Source: Hymenobacter sp. H14-R3
GTDB lineage: Bacteria > Bacteroidota > Bacteroidia > Cytophagales > Hymenobacteraceae
Direction of reading: 5' to 3'
NCBI RefSeq assembly: GCF_030063445.1
Contig: NZ_JASITD010000011.1
Location: 62,001-126,000, forward strand
Length of the DNA: 64,000 nt
Every line of letters begins with the position of its first letter. Positions within the stretch are counted from its first letter, which is position 1. The position numbers and the translations under genes were made by a program. The notes below the pieces were generated by a model that was not told where the DNA came from, ran no database searches, and saw nothing but the letters and a program-made list of their open reading frames with translations. Shown here piece after piece: positions 19,410 through 26,454 of this stretch.

Positions 19410-20513
19410 TTACAGAATTCCTTTCGTACTGGGTATCACGTGCTGACCGGCCGGGTCGCGCACCAGGGCCAGCTTGATGGACTTGGCCACGGCCTTGAAA
19501 ATAGCCTCGATTTTATGGTGCTCATTGTCGCCCTCACACTTAATATTGAGGTTGCAGCGGGCAGCGTCGGAGAAGCTTTTGAAGAAATGGTAAAACAGCT
19601 CGGTGGGAACATCGCCCACCCGCTCGCGCTTGAAATCGGCGGCCCACACCAGCCAGGGCCGGCCGGAAAAATCAATGGCCGCTTGGGCCAGGGCATCATC
19701 CATGGGCAGCAGAAAGCCGTAGCGGTTCACACCACGCTTGTCGCCGATGGCCTCGTCGTAGGCCGCACCAATGGCGATGGCCGTGTCTTCCACGGTGTGG
19801 TGCTCGTCGATGTGCAGGTCGCCGTGGGTGCGCACGTAGAGGTCACAGCCGCTGTGCTTACCCAATTGGTCAAGCATGTGGTCATAGAAACCCAGCCCGG
19901 TTTTGCAGTCGGTGTGGCCGGTGCCGTCGAGGTTGAGGATAACCTCAATGCGCGTCTCGTTGGTGTTGCGCATGATGTGGGCGCGGCGCGGCGGGCGGCG
20001 CAGGTGCTCGTACACGGCGGCCCAGTCAGTGGTGCTGAGCGCGGCGCGCTCGTCGGCCTCGGCGTGCAGCAGGATGGCGCGGCAGCCCAGGTTCTCGGCC
20101 AGCTGCACATCGGTGCCGCGGTCGCCGATAACGTAGGAGTGCGCCAGGTCGTAGCCATTGGCCGGGTCGAGGTAGCGGGTGAGCAGCGCGGTGCCGGGCT
20201 TGCGCGTCGGGGCCGGGTCGTGGGCAAAGCTGCGGTCAATGAGAATATCACTGAACTCGACCCCCTCCCCCTTCAGGATGTCCAGCATTTTTTGCTGGTA
20301 AGGCCAGAAGGTATCCTCGGGGTAGCTCTCGGTGCCGAGGCCGTCCTGGTTGGTAACCAGCACCAGCTCGTACTCGCCATCGCGGGCCAGTTGGGCCAGG
20401 GCGGTAATAGCACCGGGCACGAAGTCGAACTTATGCCAGGCATCAATCTGGTAGTCGGTCGGCGGCTCGATGAGGATGGTGCCGTCGCGGTCGATGAAGA
20501 GAATTTTTTTCAT
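19410..20513 (-). CDS. hisB: Bifunctional histidinol-phosphatase / imidazoleglycerol-phosphate dehydratase
   Basis: A 367-residue fusion. The N-terminal HAD phosphatase (1-165) has nucleophile Asp8 and Asp10 in [17 protein letters not shown], and the KPGTALL and IGDRGTD motifs. The C-terminal dehydratase (about 175-367) has the manganese-binding repeats [25 protein letters not shown] and [12 protein letters not shown]. This fused form also occurs in gamma-proteobacteria. The start overlaps the stop of the upstream orphan by ATGA, implying translational coupling. Confidence 0.97.
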   Translation of the reverse strand: MKKILFIDRDGTILIEPPTDYQIDAWHKFDFVPGAITALAQLARDGEYELVLVTNQDGLGTESYPEDTFWPYQQKMLDILKGEGVEFSDILIDRSFAHDPAPTRKPGTALLTRYLDPANGYDLAHSYVIGDRGTDVQLAENLGCRAILLHAEADERAALSTTDWAAVYEHLRRPPRRAHIMRNTNETRIEVILNLDGTGHTDCKTGLGFYDHMLDQLGKHSGCDLYVRTHGDLHIDEHHTVEDTAIAIGAAYDEAIGDKRGVNRYGFLLPMDDALAQAAIDFSGRPWLVWAADFKRERVGDVPTELFYHFFKSFSDAARCNLNIKCEGDNEHHKIEAIFKAVAKSIKLALVRDPAGQHVIPSTKGIL

Positions 20514-20926
20514 GAGTGATAGTAACGGGATTTCCCTTGCGTCGAAATCAACAGGTCTTTACAGATAATAAAGCCATCCACGCCATGACTAGCTTCGACG
20601 GAGAAATACCGCAGGGAGGTGTCAGCCGCAATATTTTCTAAAACGCCTCTTGACTGATAGTTTTTATTGCGCTCCAACCAATCGCTGTACAAATGCCAAA
20701 ACTCTTTGGCGTCGGTAGCCTCCTCCATGTCGGAGAACAGATTGAATGTGCTAAAGTCTTTGAAATTCTGTAATGCAACGCCAGTAAAGAGAATGGTAAT
20801 TTTCTCTTCTTCTTCGGCCGTTGGTCCTACCCAACGCGTCAGATAAATGGCGGTTCGTTTAGCACTAAAATCCACTTCTAGTTTCTGCACAATACCATCT
20901 CCAACCTGCCAGCTGTAAGAAGTCAT
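20510..20926 (-). CDS. Unrecognised 138-residue protein embedded in the his operon
   Basis: The ATG at 20926 overlaps the hisC stop, and the TGA at 20510 overlaps the hisB start, each as ATGA, so it is translationally coupled on both sides. The protein is soluble and acidic with alternating beta-like segments ([37 protein letters not shown]) and a helical [16 protein letters not shown] stretch. No known domain is recognised. It resembles small immunity-like or uncharacterised Bacteroidota proteins in style only. Base composition is lower in GC than hisC and hisB, suggesting insertion into the operon. Confidence 0.8.
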   Translation of the reverse strand: MTSYSWQVGDGIVQKLEVDFSAKRTAIYLTRWVGPTAEEEEKITILFTGVALQNFKDFSTFNLFSDMEEATDAKEFWHLYSDWLERNKNYQSRGVLENIAADTSLRYFSVEASHGVDGFIICKDLLISTQGKSRYYHS

Positions 20927-22002
20927 CTCGCAATTCCCTGGCTAGCCAATTCAAACTCCCCGAGTGCCGCCAGCAGCTTCTCATTTTCCTCGGGCGAGCC
21001 GACCGTGAGGCGCAGCGTACCGGCGCAGCCGGGCTGGGTGGTGCGGTTGCGCACCACGATGCCGCGACTCAGCAGGTACTCGTACACGGCGGTAGCATCG
21101 GGGTGGAAGCGGACCAGCAGGAAGTTGGCATCGGAGGGAAACACCTCGGCCACGAGGGGCAGCGCGGGCAGGCGCGCGGCCAGCCAGTCGCGGCCGGTGA
21201 GCAGTTGCTGGCGCAACTCCTCGAAGTGCGGGGCCGCCGCCAGGGCCGCCAGCGCGTGCTGCTGGGTGGCCTCCGATATATTATAAGGCGGTTTGATTTT
21301 ATTGAGGTAGCCGATGATGGCGGGCGAGGCGAACGCCATACCCAGGCGCAGGCCGGCCAGGCCCCAGGCCTTGGAGAAAGTCTGGAGCACCACCAGGTTA
21401 GGGAACTCGGCCAAGCGGGTTGTCCAGCTGGGGGCGGCGGCGAAATCGGCGTAGGCCTCGTCTACCACCACCAGGCCGGGGAAGCCGCGCAGAATTTCCT
21501 CAATGGCCTCGGCGTGCAGCAGGTTGCCGGTGGGGTTGTTGGGCGAGCACAGGAACACCAGCTTGGCCAGAGAGGCCAGCACGCCAGCCACGAGTTCGGG
21601 CGAGAGTTGGAAACCGGCCGGGAGCGGCTGGCGCTCGATGCGCACGTCGTTGAGGTTGGCGGCCACCTCGTACATGCCGTAGGTGGGGGGCAGCAGCAAA
21701 ATGCTGTCCGCGCCGCCGGGCGTGCAGGTGAGGCGCACCAGCAGGTCGATGGCCTCATCAGAACCGTTGCCGAGGAAAATCTGAGCGGGCGCCACTCCTT
21801 TCAGCTGGGCCAGCGCGGCCTTTACGGCGCGCTGCTGCGGGTCGGGGTAGCGGTTGAACTGCGCGGGGCCAGCGCTGCCAAGGCTGTTCTCATTGGCGTC
21901 GAGCATCACCTGAGCCTCGCCGGTGAACTCGTCGCGGGCCGACGAGTACGGCTTCATGGCCCGGATATTAGGGCGAATAAGGGATTCTAAATCGAAGGAC
22001 AT
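20923..22002 (-). CDS. hisC: Histidinol-phosphate aminotransferase
   Basis: A 359-residue fold-type I PLP enzyme converting imidazole acetol phosphate and glutamate to histidinol phosphate. The DANENSLG motif is near residue 35 and the GSDEAIDLL loop near 80. SPNNPTG and VDEAYADF lie in the middle, and the Schiff-base lysine is in TFSKAWGLAGLRLG. A C-terminal Arg for substrate carboxylate binding occurs in GTLRLTVG. The start at 22002 (MSFDLESLIRPNIRAM) is preferred over the longer open frame, which runs through a palindromic repeat. Confidence 0.96.
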   Translation of the reverse strand: MSFDLESLIRPNIRAMKPYSSARDEFTGEAQVMLDANENSLGSAGPAQFNRYPDPQQRAVKAALAQLKGVAPAQIFLGNGSDEAIDLLVRLTCTPGGADSILLLPPTYGMYEVAANLNDVRIERQPLPAGFQLSPELVAGVLASLAKLVFLCSPNNPTGNLLHAEAIEEILRGFPGLVVVDEAYADFAAAPSWTTRLAEFPNLVVLQTFSKAWGLAGLRLGMAFASPAIIGYLNKIKPPYNISEATQQHALAALAAAPHFEELRQQLLTGRDWLAARLPALPLVAEVFPSDANFLLVRFHPDATAVYEYLLSRGIVVRNRTTQPGCAGTLRLTVGSPEENEKLLAALGEFELASQGIAR

Positions 22003-22016
22003 TTTCTTGGACTGTA

Positions 22017-22082
22017 AAACGGAGTGGTACTCCGTTTGTCGTTGAACGCACTGAGGCACGCGGAAACGGAGTGCCACTCCGT
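22017..22082. repeat. Pair of ACGGAGTG palindromes between hisD and hisC
   Basis: AAACGGAGTGGTACTCCGTTT (22017-22037) and AAACGGAGTGCCACTCCGT (22064-22082) are two near-identical palindromes 26 nt apart. The second ends 1 nt from the hisD stop. There is no T-run, so they are probably a dispersed palindromic repeat or mRNA-processing hairpins rather than terminators. Confidence 0.75.
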
Positions 22083-22083
22083 C

Positions 22084-23388
22084 TTACATCTGGCTCAAGG
22101 CCTCGCGGCGCAGGGCCACGGCGTGGGCGTGGGCGTGCAGGCCTTCGGCCTGGGCCATGGGCTCTACTACCGGGGCTAGCGCGAGCAGGCCGGCGGGGGC
22201 GAGCTGCTGGAACGTGATTTTCTTGTAGAACGAATCAAGCGACACCCCGCTGTAGGCGCGGGCGTAGCCGCCCGTGGGCAGCGTGTGGTTGGTGCCGGAG
22301 GCATAGTCGCCCACCGCCTCGGGCGTGAGGTGACCCATGAAGACCGAGCCCGCGTTGTAGATGTCGGCGGCCAATTCCTCGGGGGCGGCCACGGCCAGGA
22401 TGAGGTGTTCGGGGGCGTACTCGTTGCTGAAGGCTAGCATGGTGGCCATATCCGGCAGCAGCAGGCCGCGGCTTTCGGTGAGGGCCTGGCGCGCGATTTC
22501 GGCACGGGGCAGCAGCGGCAGCTGGCGCTCCAGCTCCGTTACTACTCCGTTTAATAAGGCCTCCGAATCGGTAAGCAAAACCACCTGCGAATCAGGGCCG
22601 TGCTCGGCTTGGGAGAGCAGGTCGGCGGCCACGAAGGCTGGGTTGGCGCTGGCATCGGCGATAACCAGGACTTCGCTCGGGCCGGCGGGCATGTCGATGG
22701 CTACTCCGCGCTGGGCAGCCAGCTGCTTGGCGGCGGTCACGTAGCGGTTGCCGGGGCCAAAAATCTTATCCACGGCCGGCACCGAGGCGGTGCCCACGGT
22801 GAGCGCGGCCACGGCCTGCGCCCCGCCGGCCTTGATAATGGTCGTCAGCCCCAGCTCCTGGGCGGCAAAAAGAATGGCCGGCGCAATGCGGCCCTCACCC
22901 CGGCCGGGCGGCGTGCAGAGCACAATTTCGCGGCAGCCCGCCAGCTTGGCCGGGATGCCCAGCATTAATAAGGTAGAGAATAGCGGGGCCGAGCCGCCCG
23001 GCACGTAGAGGCCCACCCGCGGCACGGCCACGCTGCGCCGCCAGCAGTGCACGCCGGGCATGGTTTCGACCTCCGCCTCCACGGCCGGCGGCTGCTGGGC
23101 GGCGTGGAAGGCAGTAATATTTTTAATTGCCTGACGGATAGCTACTTGCAATTCGGCGGGCACCTGGGCGGCCCCAGCAGCCAGCTCTTCGGCACTCACG
23201 CGCAGGTCGGCCAGGGCGGGCACGCCATCGAGCTCGGCGGCGTAGTCGCGCAGGGCCTCGTCGCCACGCCGGGCTACGTCGTCAAAAATTTCACCGGCGC
23301 GGGCCAGAATGGCGGCATTGCTGCCCGCCAGCGGGCGCTGCTGAAGCGTCGGCCACTGGGCCCGGGCGGGGTTATGGAAAATTTGCAT
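22084..23388 (-). CDS. hisD: Histidinol dehydrogenase
   Basis: A 434-residue zinc enzyme performing the last two NAD-dependent oxidations, histidinol to histidine. Motifs: VGLYVPGGSAPLFST near residue 125, GGAQAVAALTVGT, KIFGPGNRYVTAAK, and DMPAGPSEVLVIAD. LLSQAEHGPDSQ carries the zinc-ligand region, and EYAPEHLIL with DYASGTNHTLPTGG the catalytic Glu-His pair. Length and order are normal. It follows hisG after a 132-nt gap filled by an inverted-repeat element. Confidence 0.97.
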   Translation of the reverse strand: MQIFHNPARAQWPTLQQRPLAGSNAAILARAGEIFDDVARRGDEALRDYAAELDGVPALADLRVSAEELAAGAAQVPAELQVAIRQAIKNITAFHAAQQPPAVEAEVETMPGVHCWRRSVAVPRVGLYVPGGSAPLFSTLLMLGIPAKLAGCREIVLCTPPGRGEGRIAPAILFAAQELGLTTIIKAGGAQAVAALTVGTASVPAVDKIFGPGNRYVTAAKQLAAQRGVAIDMPAGPSEVLVIADASANPAFVAADLLSQAEHGPDSQVVLLTDSEALLNGVVTELERQLPLLPRAEIARQALTESRGLLLPDMATMLAFSNEYAPEHLILAVAAPEELAADIYNAGSVFMGHLTPEAVGDYASGTNHTLPTGGYARAYSGVSLDSFYKKITFQQLAPAGLLALAPVVEPMAQAEGLHAHAHAVALRREALSQM

Positions 23389-23396
23389 GGTTCTTT

Positions 23397-23513
23397 AGCT
23401 GTTAGCTTATGGCTGCTAGCTGTTAGCTTTTTTCTGAGCAAAGACTACCTACTACTCGTCGCTTTCTCCTGAACAAGAAAAAGCTAACGGCTGGCAGCTA
23501 TAAGCTAACAGCT
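23397..23513. repeat. Inverted-repeat element (AGCTGTTAGC type) between hisG and hisD
   Basis: Arms at 23397-23433 and 23477-23513 are about 37 nt each and complementary at nearly every position. They are built from the words AGCTGTTAGCTTAT, GCTGC and GTTAGCTTTTT, around a 43-nt core. It has the look of a MITE or palindromic repeat. The same words occur upstream of gyrA (9433-9466). Confidence 0.8.
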
Positions 23514-23520
23514 CAAAAAA

Positions 23521-24372
23521 TTATCCTACCCGTTTCTCGATGGGCAGCACCAGGATGCCTTCGGCGCCAATGGCCTGCAGCTCGCCGGCGATGTGCCAGA
23601 ACTTGTCTTCCTCCACCACCGACTGCACCGATACCCAGCCTTCTTCGGCCAGCGGCGTCACGGTGGGCGACTTAATGCCCGGCAGCAGCGCCTTCACCGC
23701 GTCGAGGGCGGCCAGGGGGGCGTTGAGCACGATGTACTTCGAGCGCTGGGCGCGGCGCACGGCCTGCATGCGGAAGCGCAGCTGGTTGAGCAGCTCCTGC
23801 TTTTCGGGGCTCAGGTTGGGGGCGGCAATGAGCACGGCCTCGGAGCGGAAAATGGTTTCGACTTCGCGCAGGCCGTTGCCGAGCAAGGTCGAGCCGCTGC
23901 TCACGATGTCGCAGATGGCCTCGGCCAGCCCAATGCTGGGCGCAATTTCAACGGAGCCACTAATGGTGTGCAGGTTGGCCCGCACGCCCTCGCCGGCCAG
24001 GTAGTCGCCGAGGATGGTGGGATACGAGGTGGCAATGCTTTTGCCCTGCAAGTCGGCCACCGAGTGGTAGTCGGCCCCGCGGGGCACGGCCAGGCTCAGG
24101 CGGCACTTGCTGAAGCCCAGGGCTTCGACTTCGAGGGCGGCGCAGCCGGCTTCCACCAGCACGTTCTGGCCCACAATGCCCAGGTCGGCCACGCCGTCCT
24201 GCACGTAACCAGGAATGTCGTCGTCGCGCAGGTAGAGGATTTCGAGCGGGAAGTTGCTGGCCTCGACCTTCAGCTTATAGGACGACGAGACGAAGCTGAT
24301 GCCGCACTCGCGGATGAGCTTGAGGGAGTCCTCCGAGAGGCGGCCGGACTTTTGAATGGCAATGCGCAGCAT
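23521..24372 (-). CDS. hisG: ATP phosphoribosyltransferase (long form)
   Basis: A 283-residue enzyme for the committed step of histidine synthesis, ATP plus PRPP to PR-ATP. Periplasmic-binding-like catalytic halves carry LRIAIQKSGRLSEDSLKLI, DLGIVGQNVL, the PRPP loop region EAICDIVSSGSTLLGNGL, and IATSYPTILGDYL. Residues 205-283 form the ACT-like HisG_C domain (KYIVLNAP, IKSPTVTPLAEEGWVSV), through which long-form enzymes are feedback-inhibited by histidine without HisZ. It is the first structural gene of the operon, with its ATG only 6 nt after an intrinsic terminator. Confidence 0.97.
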   Translation of the reverse strand: MLRIAIQKSGRLSEDSLKLIRECGISFVSSSYKLKVEASNFPLEILYLRDDDIPGYVQDGVADLGIVGQNVLVEAGCAALEVEALGFSKCRLSLAVPRGADYHSVADLQGKSIATSYPTILGDYLAGEGVRANLHTISGSVEIAPSIGLAEAICDIVSSGSTLLGNGLREVETIFRSEAVLIAAPNLSPEKQELLNQLRFRMQAVRRAQRSKYIVLNAPLAALDAVKALLPGIKSPTVTPLAEEGWVSVQSVVEEDKFWHIAGELQAIGAEGILVLPIEKRVG

Positions 24373-24378
24373 GAGAAT

Positions 24379-24409
24379 AAAAAGGCTGGCCACCCGCAAT
24401 GGGGCAGCC
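24379..24409 (-). terminator. Attenuator terminator just before hisG
   Basis: Read on the minus strand, GGCTG and CCC pair with GGG and CAGCC around ATTGC, followed by TTTTT. It ends 6 nt before the hisG ATG, a position that makes sense only as a conditional terminator within the his leader. Confidence 0.75.
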
Positions 24410-24436
24410 GGCGTAACTAAAAGGCACTACGGCGGC
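24407..24436 (-). promoter_or_regulatory. Candidate his antiterminator hairpin
   Basis: GCCGCCGT pairs with ACGCCGGC (one mismatch) across a 14-nt loop and shares 3 nt with the 5' arm of the terminator, so the two compete. An upstream hairpin GGCTGGC/GCCAGCC with inner GCTAC/GTAGC lies near 24525-24558 and could be the pause or protector stem. Confidence 0.45.
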
Positions 24437-24570
24437 TGATGGGCCGGCGGCACCCTGGTAAAACCCAAACGAGGAAAAGGTGTTTTCCAGCCCGAAGGCG
24501 GGGCGGCGGTGGAGACGCGAGCGGCTGGCAACTAGCTACGGCGTAGCGGCCAGCCCGGTTGCCCGGTCCC

Positions 24571-24702
24571 CTACAGATGGTGATGGTGGTGCTGCGGCGC
24601 AGCCCCCAGCGGCGACGGAGCCCGCCGGGCAGCGGCCAACCCCGAAAAAGGGGCCGGGAGCGCGGGGCTAAGGGCAGACGTGGAGCGGCAAACGGGGGTC
24701 AT
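24571..24702 (-). CDS. hisL: his operon leader peptide (His-rich, 43 residues)
   Basis: The ATG at 24702 lies 7 nt downstream of a TACCTTTG -7 box, and the frame ends at TAG (24571-24573). The peptide is MTPVCRSTSALSPALPAPFS followed by an Ala/Arg/Pro-rich stretch and then QHHHHHL-stop: five consecutive His codons, two codons before the stop. Downstream lie competing hairpins and an intrinsic terminator abutting hisG. This is the logic of enterobacterial his attenuation: ribosome stalling at His codons when charged His-tRNA is scarce lets transcription continue. The peptide is longer than the 16-residue enteric one. Assignment is inferred from sequence and position. Confidence 0.75.
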   Translation of the reverse strand: MTPVCRSTSALSPALPAPFSGLAAARRAPSPLGAAPQHHHHHL

Positions 24703-24709
24703 CGTGGGG

Positions 24710-24717
24710 CAAAGGTA
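24710..24717 (-). promoter_or_regulatory. -7 box of the his operon promoter
   Basis: TACCTTTG on the minus strand ends 7 nt before the leader-peptide ATG, giving a leaderless or nearly leaderless leader ORF. A weak TTAG at about -33 is visible upstream. Confidence 0.6.
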
Positions 24718-24768
24718 GGCCGGGCGGCCGAAATCTAACGCCCCTTACGCAAAAACGGCGCACGCGGC

Positions 24769-24776
24769 TACCTTCG
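24769..24776 (+). promoter_or_regulatory. -7-like box before the chimeric Crp gene
   Basis: TACCTTCG ends 4 nt before the ATG at 24781, divergent from the his promoter 52 nt away. Confidence 0.4.
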
Positions 24777-24780
24777 GGGC

Positions 24781-25428
24781 ATGGCTGACTTCCTCACGGC
24801 CCTCGCAGCCATTGCGCCGCTGAGCCCGGCGCTGCGGGCGGCCCTGGCCACCGCCGTGCGGCGCGCGGAGCTACCCGCCCGGCACGTGCTGCTGCAACCG
24901 GGCCAGGTGGCGGGCCGGGTCTATTTCATCGAGCGCGGGCTGGTGTTTTCTCTAATCCGTATGTCCTTGTTAACTAGCAGCTTGCTTGCCCTGGCCCTTT
25001 GTTTACTCCATAGCTTGCTGGATAATCAGGATGCCCCGTCTGGCATCCTTTTTACCCCGCTACTACTGTTGGCTCTCACTCTACTCGTCAACAGCCATGG
25101 GCAGCCTCGCCACCCGCTCAGCGCTGCCATAATTACGGCGTTCCTACTTTGTATTCACGATGCAGGCATCAGGCTTTATGGTGGTGGAGACCATGATTTG
25201 GAAGGCCAGGGGTTCATAACGCTCTTTTTCTTTGCCGGGCTATTGCCTTCCTACCTGCTCCAGCTTTTCTTTTTGGCGCGGACCGCAACAACCAGCGTTC
25301 TCAAGCGCTTAGGGGCCGCGCTGGCTACGCCCGTACTAGTGGGCATTTACTTATATTTCTTTGCTTCTGACTTATATTTTTTTTGGCGCTGTACGGTAGG
25401 CTTGCTGTCGACTTCAAAAGAAGTATAA
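24781..25428 (+). CDS. Chimera: N-terminal Crp/Fnr fragment joined to an unrelated membrane protein
   Basis: Residues 1-57 (MADFLTALAAIAPLSPALRA, then LQPGQVAGRVYFIERGLV) are the start of a Crp/Fnr cyclic-nucleotide-binding domain, which then stops abruptly. From 24961 the same frame encodes about 155 residues of a four- to five-TM protein beginning MSLLTSSLLALALCLLHSLL, with a lower GC content. The rest of the regulator (effector domain and HTH) is absent. The likely functional gene is the membrane protein from the ATG at 24961; the upstream part would be a truncated regulator left by an insertion or deletion. The membrane protein's function is unknown. Confidence 0.65.
   Translation: MADFLTALAAIAPLSPALRAALATAVRRAELPARHVLLQPGQVAGRVYFIERGLVFSLIRMSLLTSSLLALALCLLHSLLDNQDAPSGILFTPLLLLALTLLVNSHGQPRHPLSAAIITAFLLCIHDAGIRLYGGGDHDLEGQGFITLFFFAGLLPSYLLQLFFLARTATTSVLKRLGAALATPVLVGIYLYFFASDLYFFWRCTVGLLSTSKEV
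24945..24963 (+). other. Recombination junction in the chimeric gene
   Basis: Similarity to Crp/Fnr ends after the GLV codons near 24945, base composition drops, and a new ATG with a hydrophobic N-terminus starts at 24961. No repeat or insertion-sequence end is visible at the join. Confidence 0.5.
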
Positions 25429-25448
25429 GGGCCTGGTTGAGCTTAGTA

Positions 25449-26111
25449 CTACAAAAAAGGCCGAATAGCCTCCACCACCAGCCGGGGGTAGAAATAATGC
25501 GCGAAGTGGTCGCCGGGCAGCTCCCCATAGGGCTCGTCGGGCGGGCGAATGATGTGGTCGCGGCGCGCGTGCAGGCGCAACTCGGGCGCGGTAGTGAGCG
25601 GGGGCACCGGCGCAAATAGCAGCTGCAACTGCTGCCACAGGTAGCGGCGGCCCAGCTGCGGCGTGCGGCCCACCAGCTGCGTGTGCAGCCCCCGCGACTC
25701 GTCGAACCGGTAGCGCCGCAGTGAGTGCCAGCTGGCCAGGCGGCTTTGCAGCAGGCCCGAGCGGGCGGCCAGCGCCAGCACCCAGGGCCGGCGCACGGCG
25801 GCCACAATCTTGGCCTGGTCGGTGAAGCCGCTCAGCAGAATGGCCGTGGCCCCGGTTTGCTCCTTTATGTAAGCCGCCAGCCAGCCGCCCATCGAGTGGC
25901 CGATGAGCACGTCGTGCGGGCCAATGCGGTAGCGGGCGGCCAGGTAGCGGGCCAGCGTGACCGCCGTGAGCGGGGTGCCGGGCGGCCACTGCGCCAAATC
26001 GGCTTCCAGCTCGGGGACTAGGACCTCAGCGGCCGGAGGCAGTAGCGGGCGCAGGGTGTCGAAGATGAAGCCGGCTTCGGTGTAGCCGTGCAGCAGCAGA
26101 ATGCGTTTCAT
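25449..26111 (-). CDS. Alpha/beta-hydrolase
   Basis: A 220-residue soluble protein of the alpha/beta-hydrolase fold. It starts with KRILLLHGYTEAG (oxyanion HG motif, residues 8-9) and has the nucleophile elbow GHSMGG with Ser73. A late Asp lies in LRLHARRDHIIRPP and a His in GDHFAHYF, completing a catalytic triad. The insert with FTDQAKIVAAVRRPW forms the cap. Substrate is unknown; esterase or lipase-like activity is likely. It is convergent with the chimeric gene. Confidence 0.85.
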   Translation of the reverse strand: MKRILLLHGYTEAGFIFDTLRPLLPPAAEVLVPELEADLAQWPPGTPLTAVTLARYLAARYRIGPHDVLIGHSMGGWLAAYIKEQTGATAILLSGFTDQAKIVAAVRRPWVLALAARSGLLQSRLASWHSLRRYRFDESRGLHTQLVGRTPQLGRRYLWQQLQLLFAPVPPLTTAPELRLHARRDHIIRPPDEPYGELPGDHFAHYFYPRLVVEAIRPFL

Positions 26112-26454
26112 GGTCCGGGTCTATACGATACTATACGCTGGGCGCGGCAGAAACGAAGAAAAACCTGCCTGAAGCAGCGGTGGCCGGGGCCAACCCACCC
26201 CTGTGGCGCAAAACCGAGGGCCGCACCGGGGCGTAATTTAGTCGGCAAGCAGCGTATCTGCCTCTACCCCACCGCTACCTGGGCCCCGGCCGGCCGGGAG
26301 TCGGGGTGGCCACCGGCCCGGTTCAGGCTCGCCGTAGTTACTTTACGACTAGCCGGCGAGCCGGGGCGGCCAGTGCTACGCCGGCCTCTGCTGCCTGTCT
26401 GGCTGGTAGCCAGGCTACTGCTGGCTCCTCGTTGCTGCCCTCATTTCTTACCCG
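26112..26454. other. Divergent intergenic region, no gene seen
   Basis: GC-rich spacer between the hydrolase (minus) and the HTCS gene (plus). Open frames through it have no start or similarity that would support a gene, and no clear -7 box was found. Confidence 0.5.

Noticed and set aside
19440..20519. 359-codon open frame on the plus strand opposite hisB
   Set aside because: It is the mirror of a high-GC gene; the composition is Val/Gly/Ala-rich with no recognisable domain, while the minus strand encodes a textbook HisB.
26112..26454. Open frame 26088-26480 in the gap before the HTCS gene
   Set aside because: Overlaps both neighbours, has Arg/Pro/Ala-rich random-like composition and no promoter or family.
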